Source of the DNA: Bacteroidota bacterium
GTDB lineage: Bacteria > Bacteroidota > Bacteroidia > Chitinophagales > Chitinophagaceae
Reading direction: 5' to 3'
DNA length: 64,000 bases
Assembly: GCA_030706605.1 (NCBI GenBank)
Contig: JAUZOE010000008.1
Coordinates: forward strand, 88,937-152,936
Below are positions 55,802 through 64,000 of the stretch, in pieces. The notes under the pieces were generated by a model. That model saw only the letters and a list, made by a program, of their open reading frames with translations. It was not told where the DNA came from and did not search any database. The stretch's first letter is position 1. Every line of letters begins with the position of its first letter. The position numbers and the translations under genes were made by a program.

Positions 55802-56554
55802 TCAACGAATGTTTTTCATTTGCTGTTGCGAAAAAAAATCTTCTTTCAAAGGCACATTAAAATCCAATTGCTGAAATTGAAATATAGTTTGTTTGCCTTT
55901 TTCTTTTACAGGCGTCATCACGAGTTTCGACGGAAGATCACGGTCATCAAAATGCTTTATATCCGATTGCATTTCTTCGTTTACCAACTCTCCGTCTTCG
56001 TTGTAAAAATCCGCTTTTAGCATAAAGTATTTGTCTTTGGCAATCCATATAATTATCTTGTCCCAAACCACAGCTGCATCAGGTTTGGGGGTTAATTGTA
56101 TTTTATAGCAATCATAACCTTCAATAGTTTCGCTACCCAGGAAAGTATGCGTGTAGTCATCCACGATAGAGTTTGCTTTCACCAGGTCATTGTTGGTAAA
56201 ATCAGATCCCATCCAGTTCTGGCCCATCATGGAAGGTGGTATCCTGATGATGCGGCTGATGGTTGGCATCCAGTTCCACATTTCAGTATGGCGTTTCAGG
56301 AACACTTGCCCTTTATCCTGTGGCGGGGCCGTGATAAGAATCATATAATATTCATTACCCAGCGACCAGGTTTTCATACTTACTTTCCGGGTCCATGTGG
56401 GCCGTACAATTGTCATCGTCGCTGAGCTTTGACTGGATTTTCCATTCATCAGATCGTTTGCTTTTCGCACTACTTCAGTAGCATTTGGCTGCTGACAATG
56501 CGCACCGAATGAAAAGAGCAATACCAAAAATGACAGTAATAACAAATGTTTCAT
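55802..56554 (-). CDS. LolA-like outer-membrane lipoprotein-sorting family protein
   Basis: The protein has 250 residues with a signal peptide ending SFGAHCQQ (about 20). The mature part shows the half-barrel pattern of LolA-like proteins: ATEVVRKANDLMNGKSSQSS, TMTIVRPTWTRKVSMKTWS, MWNWMPTISRIIRIPPSMM and GYDCYKIQLTPKP. Members of this family are encoded next to LolC/E-like permeases in Bacteroidota and Proteobacteria. It should carry a lipid or lipoprotein through the periplasm for the transporter encoded downstream. The cargo is unknown; canonical LolA is shorter and is usually encoded elsewhere. Confidence 0.87.
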   Translation of the reverse strand: MKHLLLLSFLVLLFSFGAHCQQPNATEVVRKANDLMNGKSSQSSATMTIVRPTWTRKVSMKTWSLGNEYYMILITAPPQDKGQVFLKRHTEMWNWMPTISRIIRIPPSMMGQNWMGSDFTNNDLVKANSIVDDYTHTFLGSETIEGYDCYKIQLTPKPDAAVVWDKIIIWIAKDKYFMLKADFYNEDGELVNEEMQSDIKHFDDRDLPSKLVMTPVKEKGKQTIFQFQQLDFNVPLKEDFFSQQQMKNIR

Positions 56555-56575
56555 AACCTGTTTTTTTTATTGCCA

Positions 56576-57154
56576 TCAGGCAAATTTTTTAATGATCATT
56601 TCAATTACATCTTCAATAGGATATTCATCAGGCGCTACCATAAGATCAAACATCAGTCCGTCAAGAACTGAACCGAAAAGCATGGCTTCTGCCATTGGAT
56701 TAACCGATTTTTTCTTTTTAAAATAGGCCATATAAACTTCAAGATACTGTTGTAGAAAAGCCATTGCCTCCTTATGGAATTTCTCCGAGATGTTTGGCTG
56801 TAGTGCCAGCATGGTATATAAGCGCCAGAAATCCGCTTCTTGTAAAAAGAGCTGTACCATTTTTCGAAGGCTGGCAGCAAACTCCTTCTTCGATTCAAGT
56901 TTTCCCGTAGAATCTTCATATAAAAAAGAGGCCGCTTTCTGCATACCAAAGCTCAGCAATTCATCCAGCAGTTGTTCTTTGCTTTCATAATAAGTATACA
57001 TCAGTCCTTTTGCAATTCCCGCTTCCTTTGCAATCAAATTAATAGTAGCACCATTAAATCCGTGGTTGGCAAAAACTTTTAAAGCCGCCTGCATAATCTG
57101 CTGCTTTTTCGTTTCTCTTAGCTGCTGTAATTGTTGGGATGTTCTTGGTGACAT
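56576..57154 (-). CDS. TetR-family transcriptional regulator
   Basis: The protein has 192 residues. The N-terminal helix-turn-helix is IMQAALKVFANHGFNGATIN followed by LIAKEAGIAKGLMYTYYESK (about residues 19-58), the TetR signature. The C-terminal ~130 residues form a ligand-binding helical domain without a recognisable ligand class. It is the first gene of the minus-strand LolA/LolCDE-like module, 21 bp before the LolA-like gene, so it probably represses its own operon. A near-perfect operator lies 11 bp upstream of its ATG. Confidence 0.95.
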   Translation of the reverse strand: MSPRTSQQLQQLRETKKQQIMQAALKVFANHGFNGATINLIAKEAGIAKGLMYTYYESKEQLLDELLSFGMQKAASFLYEDSTGKLESKKEFAASLRKMVQLFLQEADFWRLYTMLALQPNISEKFHKEAMAFLQQYLEVYMAYFKKKKSVNPMAEAMLFGSVLDGLMFDLMVAPDEYPIEDVIEMIIKKFA

Positions 57155-57164
57155 TTTTTTTGAC

Positions 57165-57178
57165 TGAACGTTCGTTCA
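57165..57178 (-). promoter_or_regulatory. TetR-type operator
   Basis: TGAACGTTCGTTCA consists of TGAACG and its inverse CGTTCA around TT, a classic TetR-family site. It lies 11 bp before the TetR ATG and touches the -7 element, so binding would block the promoter. Confidence 0.8.
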
Positions 57179-57184
57179 AAGTTA
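57177..57184 (-). promoter_or_regulatory. -7 element of the TetR-led operon
   Basis: On the minus strand the bases read TAACTTTG, an exact match to TAnnTTTG, directly upstream of and overlapping the TetR operator by two bases. The predicted start site would fall within the operator. No sure -33 element was found. Confidence 0.65.
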
Positions 57185-57258
57185 AATCCTTTTATTGGAA
57201 ATAAAAAAAAATGGCCCGCTTGATTCAAAAATAAAAAGTGTACGGTTTTTTTATACAG

Positions 57259-57276
57259 GTGTTCATAATCGAACAC
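57259..57276 (+). promoter_or_regulatory. Palindromic operator, module 3
   Basis: GTGTTCATAATCGAACAC is a perfect 6-bp inverted repeat with a 6-bp centre. It shares the GTGT...ACAC ends and the ATAATCG/ATATCG centre with the site at 30189-30207. It lies 69 bp upstream of a TGGTAT element, the same distance as in module 2. Confidence 0.6.
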
Positions 57277-57327
57277 TTGTTAAATAATATACATATCTTA
57301 ACAACTTACTACCAATTTAATAGGTTT

Positions 57328-57342
57328 TGGTATAATGGTTGA
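57328..57342 (+). promoter_or_regulatory. Sigma-54-like element, module 3 (weak)
   Basis: TGGTAT-AATGG-TTGA has the canonical 5-bp inner spacing but departs from TGGCAC/TTGC at three positions, including the -12 C. Position relative to the operator and about 85 bp before the first permease of run B supports it more than its sequence does. Confidence 0.35.
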
Positions 57343-57427
57343 AATCTCCCTGTGAGTAATTGTAGCTATTAATCTTCTGTGTGTAAAGTTTTTAAAATAA
57401 AATTTCAATACCAACAAGTCAAAAAAA

Positions 57428-59770
57428 ATGTTCAAAAATTATTTAAAAACAGCCTGGCGAAGTCTACTGAAAAATAAAACTTCATCGTTGATAAATATTA
57501 GCGGCTTAGCGGTCGGTTTAGCAACAGGCATCATCATTATGTTGCTTATTGTAAACGAATTTAGTTACGACAAATTCAATACTAACCTGAAAGACATTTA
57601 CCTGTTGATGAAAAATCAAAAGCAAGTGGATGGCATCTCAACCGGTGATGCCACTGCGGGACCAATGGCTGCAAGTCTCCGGAGCGAAATGCCGGAAACA
57701 AAATATGCAGCACGTGTTGCTTACTTCGATAACCAGTTAATGGAAATTGGCGATAAAACTATTTACGAATCCGGCATCTATGCTGAACCGGCCATTTTTA
57801 ATATGATGACTCTCCCCGCCATTGAGGGAAATCCTGTTACTGCATTACAGAACGAAAATTCAGTTGTTATCACTGAGCAAACAGCCAGGAAATTATTCGG
57901 GAAGGAAGACCCTATGGGTAAGTTAGTGCTCACTAACAAAAGCAGCTTTAAAGTTGCCGCTGTTGTCCGTGATGTTCCACCAAACAGTACCATTAAATTT
58001 GACATGGTATTTTCATTCAGCTATTTCGCTAAACAAAATACATGGCTTAGCAAATGGGATGACAATCGTATTCAAACATGGGTACAATTAAAACCCGGCG
58101 CTAACCTTTCATTGCTCGATAAAAAGTTAACCCACATTCTCGAGGTTCGTTCTAATGATACCACCGTATCACTGTTTGTATACCCATTTGCCAAATTAAG
58201 ATTATATAGAAGTTTTAGTAATGGTAGACCTAATGGAGGCCGGATTGATATGGTTATTCTATTGATGGTACTCGCAGTATTCGTTATACTGATAGCATGT
58301 ATTAATTTCATGAATATTTCAACTGCACGTTCTGAACACAGGTCAAGGGAAGTGGGTATACGAAAAGTTCTGGGTGCATCGCGTAAACTGATCATTTATC
58401 AGTTTATGAGCGAAGCCATGCTTATGACATTTCTTGCACTTTTATTGGCGGTATTTTTAGCCCAAATGGTATTACCCGTTTTTAATCGATATACGGGTAA
58501 TAACCTGGTACTCAATTTTTGGAATTGGAAAGTGTTGGCATTGCTGATTGCTATAGGCTTGTTTACAGGATTGATAGCCGGAAGTTACCCTGCATTATTC
58601 CTAAGCCGGTTTAAAATAATAAAAGTCTTAAAAGGTGCATTAGCCAACGGCAAAAGCGGATCAGGTTTAAGGAAAGCGCTGGTAACAATCCAGTTTATTA
58701 TTTCTATATTTTTAATTATTGCTACCATCGTTATTTATAAACAAATAAATCATGTTGGAAACCGGCCACTGGGTTACGACCAGGATAATCTAATTGATAT
58801 AGCTGCCAATGGTGATTTATCCGGCAATTTTCAAATTTTAAAAAATGATTTGGTGCAAATTCCAGGCGTTAAAAACATAACAGCAGGCTCTGATAATATT
58901 TTACAATTTGGAGGAAGCGTAACAGGTATGGATTACCCCGGGAAAATCCCGGGCCAGGAAATATCTGTTATTGTAAGTTCCGTACAATACGATTGGGCAA
59001 AGACCGTGGGAATAAAAATGCTGGAGGGACGTGATTTCAGTCCTGACTTTGCAACAGATTCCACTGCCTGCATCATCAATGAGTCAACTGTACAAAAGAT
59101 GGGATTAAAAGAACCTATCGTCGGTCAAAATATCGGGGGGAAGTCAGTAATAGGCGTATTTCAAAACTTCGTCTATAACAATCCGTCAGGCATTATTGCT
59201 CCAATGGTTATTTCATTACAAACAGGTAACCTACCTCACTTTTTTGTCCGCATTAAAAATGATGATCATTGGCGAAGCACACTTGCGCAAATAGAAGCAG
59301 CAGTTAAGAAAATAAATCACAATTATCCTTTTGAATATTCTTTTACAAAAGCAGATTACCAAAGAAGATTTGAAGAATGGAGTTCTGTTGGATTTGCCGC
59401 TACTATATTTGGCAGCATGGCAATATTCATTGCCTGCCTCGGCTTATTTGGCCTCTCTTCTTTTCTTGCAGAAAAGCGAGGCAAAGAAATTAGTATCCGT
59501 AAAGTGTTTGGTGCAAGTGTAAAAAGCATCTGGCTATTGCTTTCAAAAGACTTTTTGAAACCTGTTTTTATCGCAATGGTTATCGTGATACCCATATCGG
59601 TATGGCTTGCGCATGTTTTTCTTTCTGGAATTACCTATCATACAGAATTAACCTGGTGGATGTTTACACTTGCCGGATTAATTACTGTTTTAGTCGCTTT
59701 AATCACAGTAAGTTTCCAGGGAATCAAAGCGGCAATTGCAAACCCGGTGAAGAATTTGAGATCGGAATAA
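57428..59770 (+). CDS. FtsX/MacB-type ABC permease 1 of run B
   Basis: The protein has 780 residues with the duplicated layout. Helix 1 reads INISGLAVGLATGIIIMLLI, nearly the same as in permease 1 of run A (INISGLAVGLATGIMLLLWV), and both continue with NE-x-SYDKFN. The FtsX blocks are NISTARSEHRSREVGIRKVL and EKRGKEISIRKVFGASV; the end NPVKNLRSE is a variant. It heads the second run, without fusion protein or ATPase nearby on this strand, behind operator module 3. It presumably uses the ATPase encoded at 31854. Confidence 0.92.
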   Translation: MFKNYLKTAWRSLLKNKTSSLINISGLAVGLATGIIIMLLIVNEFSYDKFNTNLKDIYLLMKNQKQVDGISTGDATAGPMAASLRSEMPETKYAARVAYFDNQLMEIGDKTIYESGIYAEPAIFNMMTLPAIEGNPVTALQNENSVVITEQTARKLFGKEDPMGKLVLTNKSSFKVAAVVRDVPPNSTIKFDMVFSFSYFAKQNTWLSKWDDNRIQTWVQLKPGANLSLLDKKLTHILEVRSNDTTVSLFVYPFAKLRLYRSFSNGRPNGGRIDMVILLMVLAVFVILIACINFMNISTARSEHRSREVGIRKVLGASRKLIIYQFMSEAMLMTFLALLLAVFLAQMVLPVFNRYTGNNLVLNFWNWKVLALLIAIGLFTGLIAGSYPALFLSRFKIIKVLKGALANGKSGSGLRKALVTIQFIISIFLIIATIVIYKQINHVGNRPLGYDQDNLIDIAANGDLSGNFQILKNDLVQIPGVKNITAGSDNILQFGGSVTGMDYPGKIPGQEISVIVSSVQYDWAKTVGIKMLEGRDFSPDFATDSTACIINESTVQKMGLKEPIVGQNIGGKSVIGVFQNFVYNNPSGIIAPMVISLQTGNLPHFFVRIKNDDHWRSTLAQIEAAVKKINHNYPFEYSFTKADYQRRFEEWSSVGFAATIFGSMAIFIACLGLFGLSSFLAEKRGKEISIRKVFGASVKSIWLLLSKDFLKPVFIAMVIVIPISVWLAHVFLSGITYHTELTWWMFTLAGLITVLVALITVSFQGIKAAIANPVKNLRSE

Positions 59771-59789
59771 ATAGCTAAAATCATAAATT

Positions 59790-62222
59790 ATGTTTAAAAA
59801 CTATTTAAAAATAGCATGGCGAAACCTGATGAAATATAAATTCATCTCGTTCATTAATTTATTCGGCCTAACCGTGGGACTTACCTGCTGTTTGCTGATT
59901 ACCACTTATGTTCTGAATGAATTAAGCTACGACCGTTATAATAAAAATGCGGAGAACATATACCGTGTTACCAGAACATTTAAGAATGGAGAAGGCGCTG
60001 TTTCCCTTATCTTAAGTACGGTTTCTCCTCCCTTTGGATATTATTTCCCGACTGATTTTCCCGAAATACAAAAAATGACCAGGCTATTGAATAGTGGCAC
60101 AACTCTGCTAAAGTATAAGGAAAAACTTATCAATGAACCCAATGTATATTTTGCTGATGAAAATTTATTTAATGTCTTTACTTTAAAAGTGGTGAAGGGT
60201 AATCCTCAAACTGCATTGAAAGATCCTTTCAGCATTATGATGAGTGAAGATGTGGCTAAAAAATATTTTGGAAATGAGGACCCGATGAATAAAGTAATAC
60301 GTGCCAATAACCGGTTTGATGTAAAGGTTACAGGCATTTATAAAGGCTTTCCTGAAAATTCCTTTATGCATCCCGGGGTGCTCATTTCTTTTAATACACT
60401 AAAAGATTCAGCGGTATTCGGCGCAGAAAACCTGCGAACCAACTGGGGTAATAATTCGTTCTTTACTTTTCTTGTGTTGCCCGATCATTATGATCCGCAA
60501 AAATTAATTTCAAAGTTCCCTGCCTTTCTTGATAAACACATGACTAAGGAATATGGCGGAAAGCAGGCATCGAAATTTACATCGCTGGGTTTGCAAAAGC
60601 TTACTGATATTCATTTGCATTCGCATACTGATTATGAAGCGGAGCCCAACGGCGATATTACCCGTGTTTATATTTTTGGTACCATTGCCTTATTTATTTT
60701 ATTAATTGCCTGTATCAACTACATGAACCTTTCTACTGCCCGCTCAGCATTACGGGCAAAAGAAATTGGCATACGAAAAGTGATTGGCGCTAGAAAAAAA
60801 GAATTGATATTTCAATTTCTAAGCGAATCAGTGCTCATAGCATGGACTGCGATTTTAATTGCTTTTGGACTTTTATATTTTACGCTTCCGTGGCTCAATG
60901 AAATTTCCGGACAAGAATTATCCGTAAACATTTTAGAAAAATGGCAGGTATTGGTGCCGCTTTTTTTAACGCCATTTATTGTGGGAATTTTATCCGGATT
61001 GTACCCTGCCCTATTCATGTCATCATTCCAACCGGTAAAAACATTGAAAGGATTATTTAAAGCCGGTGGTGGTACTATTTCATTCAGAAAAGTTTTGGTG
61101 GTGGCGCAGTTTACTATTTCTATTGTTCTTATTATTACGACCATTATTGTTTTCCAGCAGTTGCATTACATGCAGGAAACTTCTCTCGGTTATAATAAAG
61201 AACACATTATTACCATGCATTATTATAATTCAATTAATCCGCAATATGATGCATTCCGCAATGATTTGTTGCAGCATACAGGAATCAAAGATGTTGCCCG
61301 TTCTTCACGCATTCCTACCGGAAGGTTGCTGGATGAAAACGGCGCCTCTGCAATGGTTGGCGATTCGATGCGCCCGGTAACTGCCGACATTAAAGATGTT
61401 GCAACAGATTATGATTTTGTTCCCACGTATGGCATACATGTAGTTGCAGGAAGAAATTTTTCGAGGGATTATTCTATGGATACTTCTAATTTCATTTTAA
61501 ATGAATCGGCTGTTAAAGCCATAGGATGGAAGTCACCACAGGATGCAGTTAACAGAGACTTCGCTTATGCTGGAAGAAAGGGGCATGTGGTAGGTGTAAT
61601 TGAAGATTTTCATTTTGAATCATTGCGGCAAAAAATTGTCCCGATTGTTTTGATAAACCCTCCTGTACACGCAAACAGTTCTGCCTTCCACAACCTGTCT
61701 GTAAAGCTTACAGGGAACAATATTCCTGCAACACTGGCTATCGTTGAGAAAGTATGGCGGCAATATCTTCCCGACATTCCTTATCAATCTACATTCCTCG
61801 ATGAAAATTTTAATAAGCTGTATGAATCAGAACAAAGGCAGGGAACTATTTTTACCGTATTTGCCTGTATTGCCATTTTTATCGCCTGCCTGGGTTTATT
61901 TGGATTGTCAGCCTTTGAAATTTCACAGCGGATTAAAGAGATTGGAGTAAGAAAAGTATTGGGAGCCAAAGTAAGTTCCATTGTTACTTTATTATCAAAA
62001 GATTTTTTAAAATTGGTATTGACAGCTACCATTATTGCTTTTCCGATAGCGTGGTATGCCATGTCGCATTGGCTGTATGATTTTGCCTACCGGATCCATA
62101 TTCATTGGTGGGTGTTTTTATTAGCGTCAATATTAGCATTGATGGTGGCATTGGTTACGGTAAGTTTTCAGGCAATTAAAGCGGCAGTGGCCAATCCGGT
62201 TGAAAGTTTGAGAACGGAATGA
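59790..62222 (+). CDS. FtsX/MacB-type ABC permease 2 of run B
   Basis: The protein has 810 residues. Helix 1 reads INLFGLTVGLTCCLLITTYV. The FtsX blocks are NLSTARSALRAKEIGIRKVI and SQRIKEIGVRKVLGAKV; the end is NPVESLRTE. The first periplasmic domain contains FPEIQKMTRLLNSGTTLL and AEPNGDITRVYIFGT, as in permeases of run A. It starts 19 bp after permease 1 of run B. Confidence 0.92.
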   Translation: MFKNYLKIAWRNLMKYKFISFINLFGLTVGLTCCLLITTYVLNELSYDRYNKNAENIYRVTRTFKNGEGAVSLILSTVSPPFGYYFPTDFPEIQKMTRLLNSGTTLLKYKEKLINEPNVYFADENLFNVFTLKVVKGNPQTALKDPFSIMMSEDVAKKYFGNEDPMNKVIRANNRFDVKVTGIYKGFPENSFMHPGVLISFNTLKDSAVFGAENLRTNWGNNSFFTFLVLPDHYDPQKLISKFPAFLDKHMTKEYGGKQASKFTSLGLQKLTDIHLHSHTDYEAEPNGDITRVYIFGTIALFILLIACINYMNLSTARSALRAKEIGIRKVIGARKKELIFQFLSESVLIAWTAILIAFGLLYFTLPWLNEISGQELSVNILEKWQVLVPLFLTPFIVGILSGLYPALFMSSFQPVKTLKGLFKAGGGTISFRKVLVVAQFTISIVLIITTIIVFQQLHYMQETSLGYNKEHIITMHYYNSINPQYDAFRNDLLQHTGIKDVARSSRIPTGRLLDENGASAMVGDSMRPVTADIKDVATDYDFVPTYGIHVVAGRNFSRDYSMDTSNFILNESAVKAIGWKSPQDAVNRDFAYAGRKGHVVGVIEDFHFESLRQKIVPIVLINPPVHANSSAFHNLSVKLTGNNIPATLAIVEKVWRQYLPDIPYQSTFLDENFNKLYESEQRQGTIFTVFACIAIFIACLGLFGLSAFEISQRIKEIGVRKVLGAKVSSIVTLLSKDFLKLVLTATIIAFPIAWYAMSHWLYDFAYRIHIHWWVFLLASILALMVALVTVSFQAIKAAVANPVESLRTE

Positions 62223-62294
62223 TAAACGTGAATGGCGAATCTTCAATGGTGAATAAAATTTATAACATAACACATACAACTTAAACTTTCTTTT

Positions 62295-64000
62295 ATGCTC
62301 TTGAACTATTTAAAAATCGCATGGAGAAATCTTATTAAAAATAAAATGTATTCAGTTATCAATGTGCTGGGTCTTGCAACAGGCATGGCTGTTGCCATGC
62401 TTATTGGTTTATGGATATGGAATGAGGTTACATATGATACATCATTTACCAACCACCAACAGCTTGCGCAGATAATGACCACCACCGTTGGTGATGATAA
62501 AAGCAAAAATACCGACCCACGGGTTTGCCAGCCTATTGCCAGTGAACTGCGCAACAAGTATGGAAGCGACTTCAAAAACATTTCCCTGTCGAGGTGGAAC
62601 CAAAGTGCGTTTACAGTAGGTGATAAAACGATTTCATCTGTTGGGTTGTGGGCGGAAGATAAATTTCCAACCATGCTTTCGCTCAACATGCTGAAGGGAG
62701 ACATTAATGCGTTGACAGACCCTTCATCAATTATCATCAGCGCTTCACTGGCAAAAACATTGTTTGGCAATACTGACGCTATAGGCAAAACAATCAGGGT
62801 TGATAATAAGGACGATTATAAAGTTGCCGGTGTGTTCGGGGATTTTCCGAACAATAGCCCTGTAGTAAATAAATCTGTTTTCCCGTCATTGCAGCAGGCA
62901 AACTTCTTCCTGCCCTGGAAAAAATATGTAGCCAAAGATCAATGGGTAAAAGATGCTGCAACAGATTGGGATAATCGCTCCTGGCAATGCTATGTTCAGT
63001 TGGCTGACAATGTGGATATGGATAAGGAAACAGGGAAGATTAAGAATATAGTGATGGCACATAAAACAAAAGCCGAAGGTAATGAGAGCGCTTACCTGTA
63101 CCCAATGGATAAATGGCATTTGTACAGCGAGTTTAAAAATGGAAAACCTGCCGGGGGAGCCATACAATTTGTGTTGCTGTTTTCTGTGATTGGCGTATTT
63201 GTGTTGCTGCTTGCGTGCATCAACTTTATGAACCTTTCAACAGCCCGCAGTGAGAAGCGTGCAAAGGAAGTAGGTATTCGCAAAGCAGTTGGCTCGTTGC
63301 GCCTTCAACTTGTAAAACAGTTTTTAAGTGAGAGTATATTGGTGGCTTTCGTATCATTTATGTGCTCTGTTGTTCTTGTTATTATATCGCTGCCTTTTTT
63401 CAATTCACTTGCCAAAAGGCATATACACTTGCCCTGGAATAATTATATCTTTTGGCTCTGCGCATTAGCATTTACACTAATCACAGGCTTGCTTGCGGGC
63501 AGCTATCCGGCTTTGTATTTATCAAGGTTTCAACCAATAAAAGTCTTAAAAGGAACATTCAGAGTTGGCAGGCATGCTTCGCTGCCACGCAAGGTTTTAG
63601 TGGTGCTGCAGTTCACCTTTTCTATTGCCCTCATTATAGGAACTATTATTGTTTTTAAACAAATTCAGTTTGCAAAAAACAGGCCCGTTAATTACAGGAA
63701 GGAAGGGTTGATAACCGTTAGTGGAGTAACCCAGGATTTGCCCGGATTCTATGATGCTGTAAGGAATGACTTATTAGCCACCGGTGTAGTAGACGACATG
63801 GCCGGGGCATCAGATGCAACTACAAACCTTGGCGCGTGGCGCAGCGGTTTTAACTGGGAAGGCAAAAACCCAAACACATCGCCAACCTTTGGCTTTATGT
63901 TAATGACGGAAGATTTTGGCAAAACAATCGGCTGGCACCTAGAAGAAGGAAGAGATTTTTCCAGGGATTTTGGTTCCGACAGTCTATCCATGATATTGAA
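62295..64000 (+). CDS. FtsX/MacB-type ABC permease 3 of run B (cut by window end)
   Basis: The reading frame is open from the ATG at 62295 to the window edge (about 568 codons, no stop). It starts MLLNYLKIAWRNLIKNKMYS, with helix 1 in INVLGLATGMAVAMLIGLWI. It shares GLWIWNE, MDKWHLYSEFKNG and NLSTARSEKRAKEVGIRKAV with permease 5 of run A, and so belongs to that subfamily. The visible part covers the first half and most of the second periplasmic domain (up to EGRDFSRDFGSD). Run B thus has at least three members. Confidence 0.9.
   Translation, partial: MLLNYLKIAWRNLIKNKMYSVINVLGLATGMAVAMLIGLWIWNEVTYDTSFTNHQQLAQIMTTTVGDDKSKNTDPRVCQPIASELRNKYGSDFKNISLSRWNQSAFTVGDKTISSVGLWAEDKFPTMLSLNMLKGDINALTDPSSIIISASLAKTLFGNTDAIGKTIRVDNKDDYKVAGVFGDFPNNSPVVNKSVFPSLQQANFFLPWKKYVAKDQWVKDAATDWDNRSWQCYVQLADNVDMDKETGKIKNIVMAHKTKAEGNESAYLYPMDKWHLYSEFKNGKPAGGAIQFVLLFSVIGVFVLLLACINFMNLSTARSEKRAKEVGIRKAVGSLRLQLVKQFLSESILVAFVSFMCSVVLVIISLPFFNSLAKRHIHLPWNNYIFWLCALAFTLITGLLAGSYPALYLSRFQPIKVLKGTFRVGRHASLPRKVLVVLQFTFSIALIIGTIIVFKQIQFAKNRPVNYRKEGLITVSGVTQDLPGFYDAVRNDLLATGVVDDMAGASDATTNLGAWRSGFNWEGKNPNTSPTFGFMLMTEDFGKTIGWHLEEGRDFSRDFGSDSLSMIL

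Noticed and set aside
62306..62788. 160-codon open frame on the minus strand near the window end
   Set aside because: The plus strand here encodes the N-terminal half of a typical permease running to the window edge; the antisense frame is a by-product.

Overview
The window looks like chromosomal DNA of a Bacteroidota species, most probably of the Chitinophagaceae. The evidence is low GC, a SusC/SusD pair with a FecR-type anti-sigma factor, TAnnTTTG-type -7 promoter elements, a yceD-rpmF-plsX block with a cysteine-free L32, and very large families of about 800-residue FtsX/MacB-type permeases. I see no rRNA, tRNA, CRISPR array, insertion sequence or phage gene.

Region 1 (about 0.2-17 kb, minus strand) is a polysaccharide-utilisation-like locus, probably for pectin. 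In transcription order it holds a FecR anti-sigma factor, a SusC transporter with an STN signalling domain, a SusD-like lipoprotein, a 370-bp spacer with four stem-loops, a GH28 polygalacturonase-like enzyme, two paralogous secreted beta-propeller proteins with an uncharacterised C-terminal domain, and a HEAT-repeat c-type cytochrome dehydrogenase closed by a strong terminator. The first ~80 residues of the GH28 protein are a relic of the neighbouring propeller gene.

Region 2 (17.5-26.5 kb) is core metabolism. It contains yceD-rpmF-plsX, an App1-type phosphatidate phosphatase divergent from a diacylglycerol-kinase-family gene, and the thrA-thrB-thrC operon. Upstream of thrA lies a Thr/Ile-rich leader peptide candidate whose last codons form one arm of a hairpin.

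Region 3 (26.8-64 kb) is a two-component-controlled export region. A histidine kinase and an NtrC-type response regulator (minus strand) diverge from a 62-residue conserved-looking peptide, a membrane fusion protein, a small secreted peptide with an A11 frameshift, one MacB/LolD-type ATPase, and seven consecutive ~790-residue FtsX permeases with one GIN-domain (DUF2807) protein among them. A second permease run (57.4 kb to the window end) has at least three more permeases and no ATPase. Three palindromic sites, each 69-70 bp upstream of a TGGyAy...TTG sigma-54-like element, stand before the peptide, before the fusion protein and before the second run. They suggest that one NtrC-type regulator drives both runs.

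Between the two runs, on the minus strand, lies a separate module: a TetR regulator with its own operator, a LolA-like periplasmic protein, two LolC/E-like permeases, an ATPase, an outer-membrane beta-barrel protein and a TlpA-like thioredoxin.
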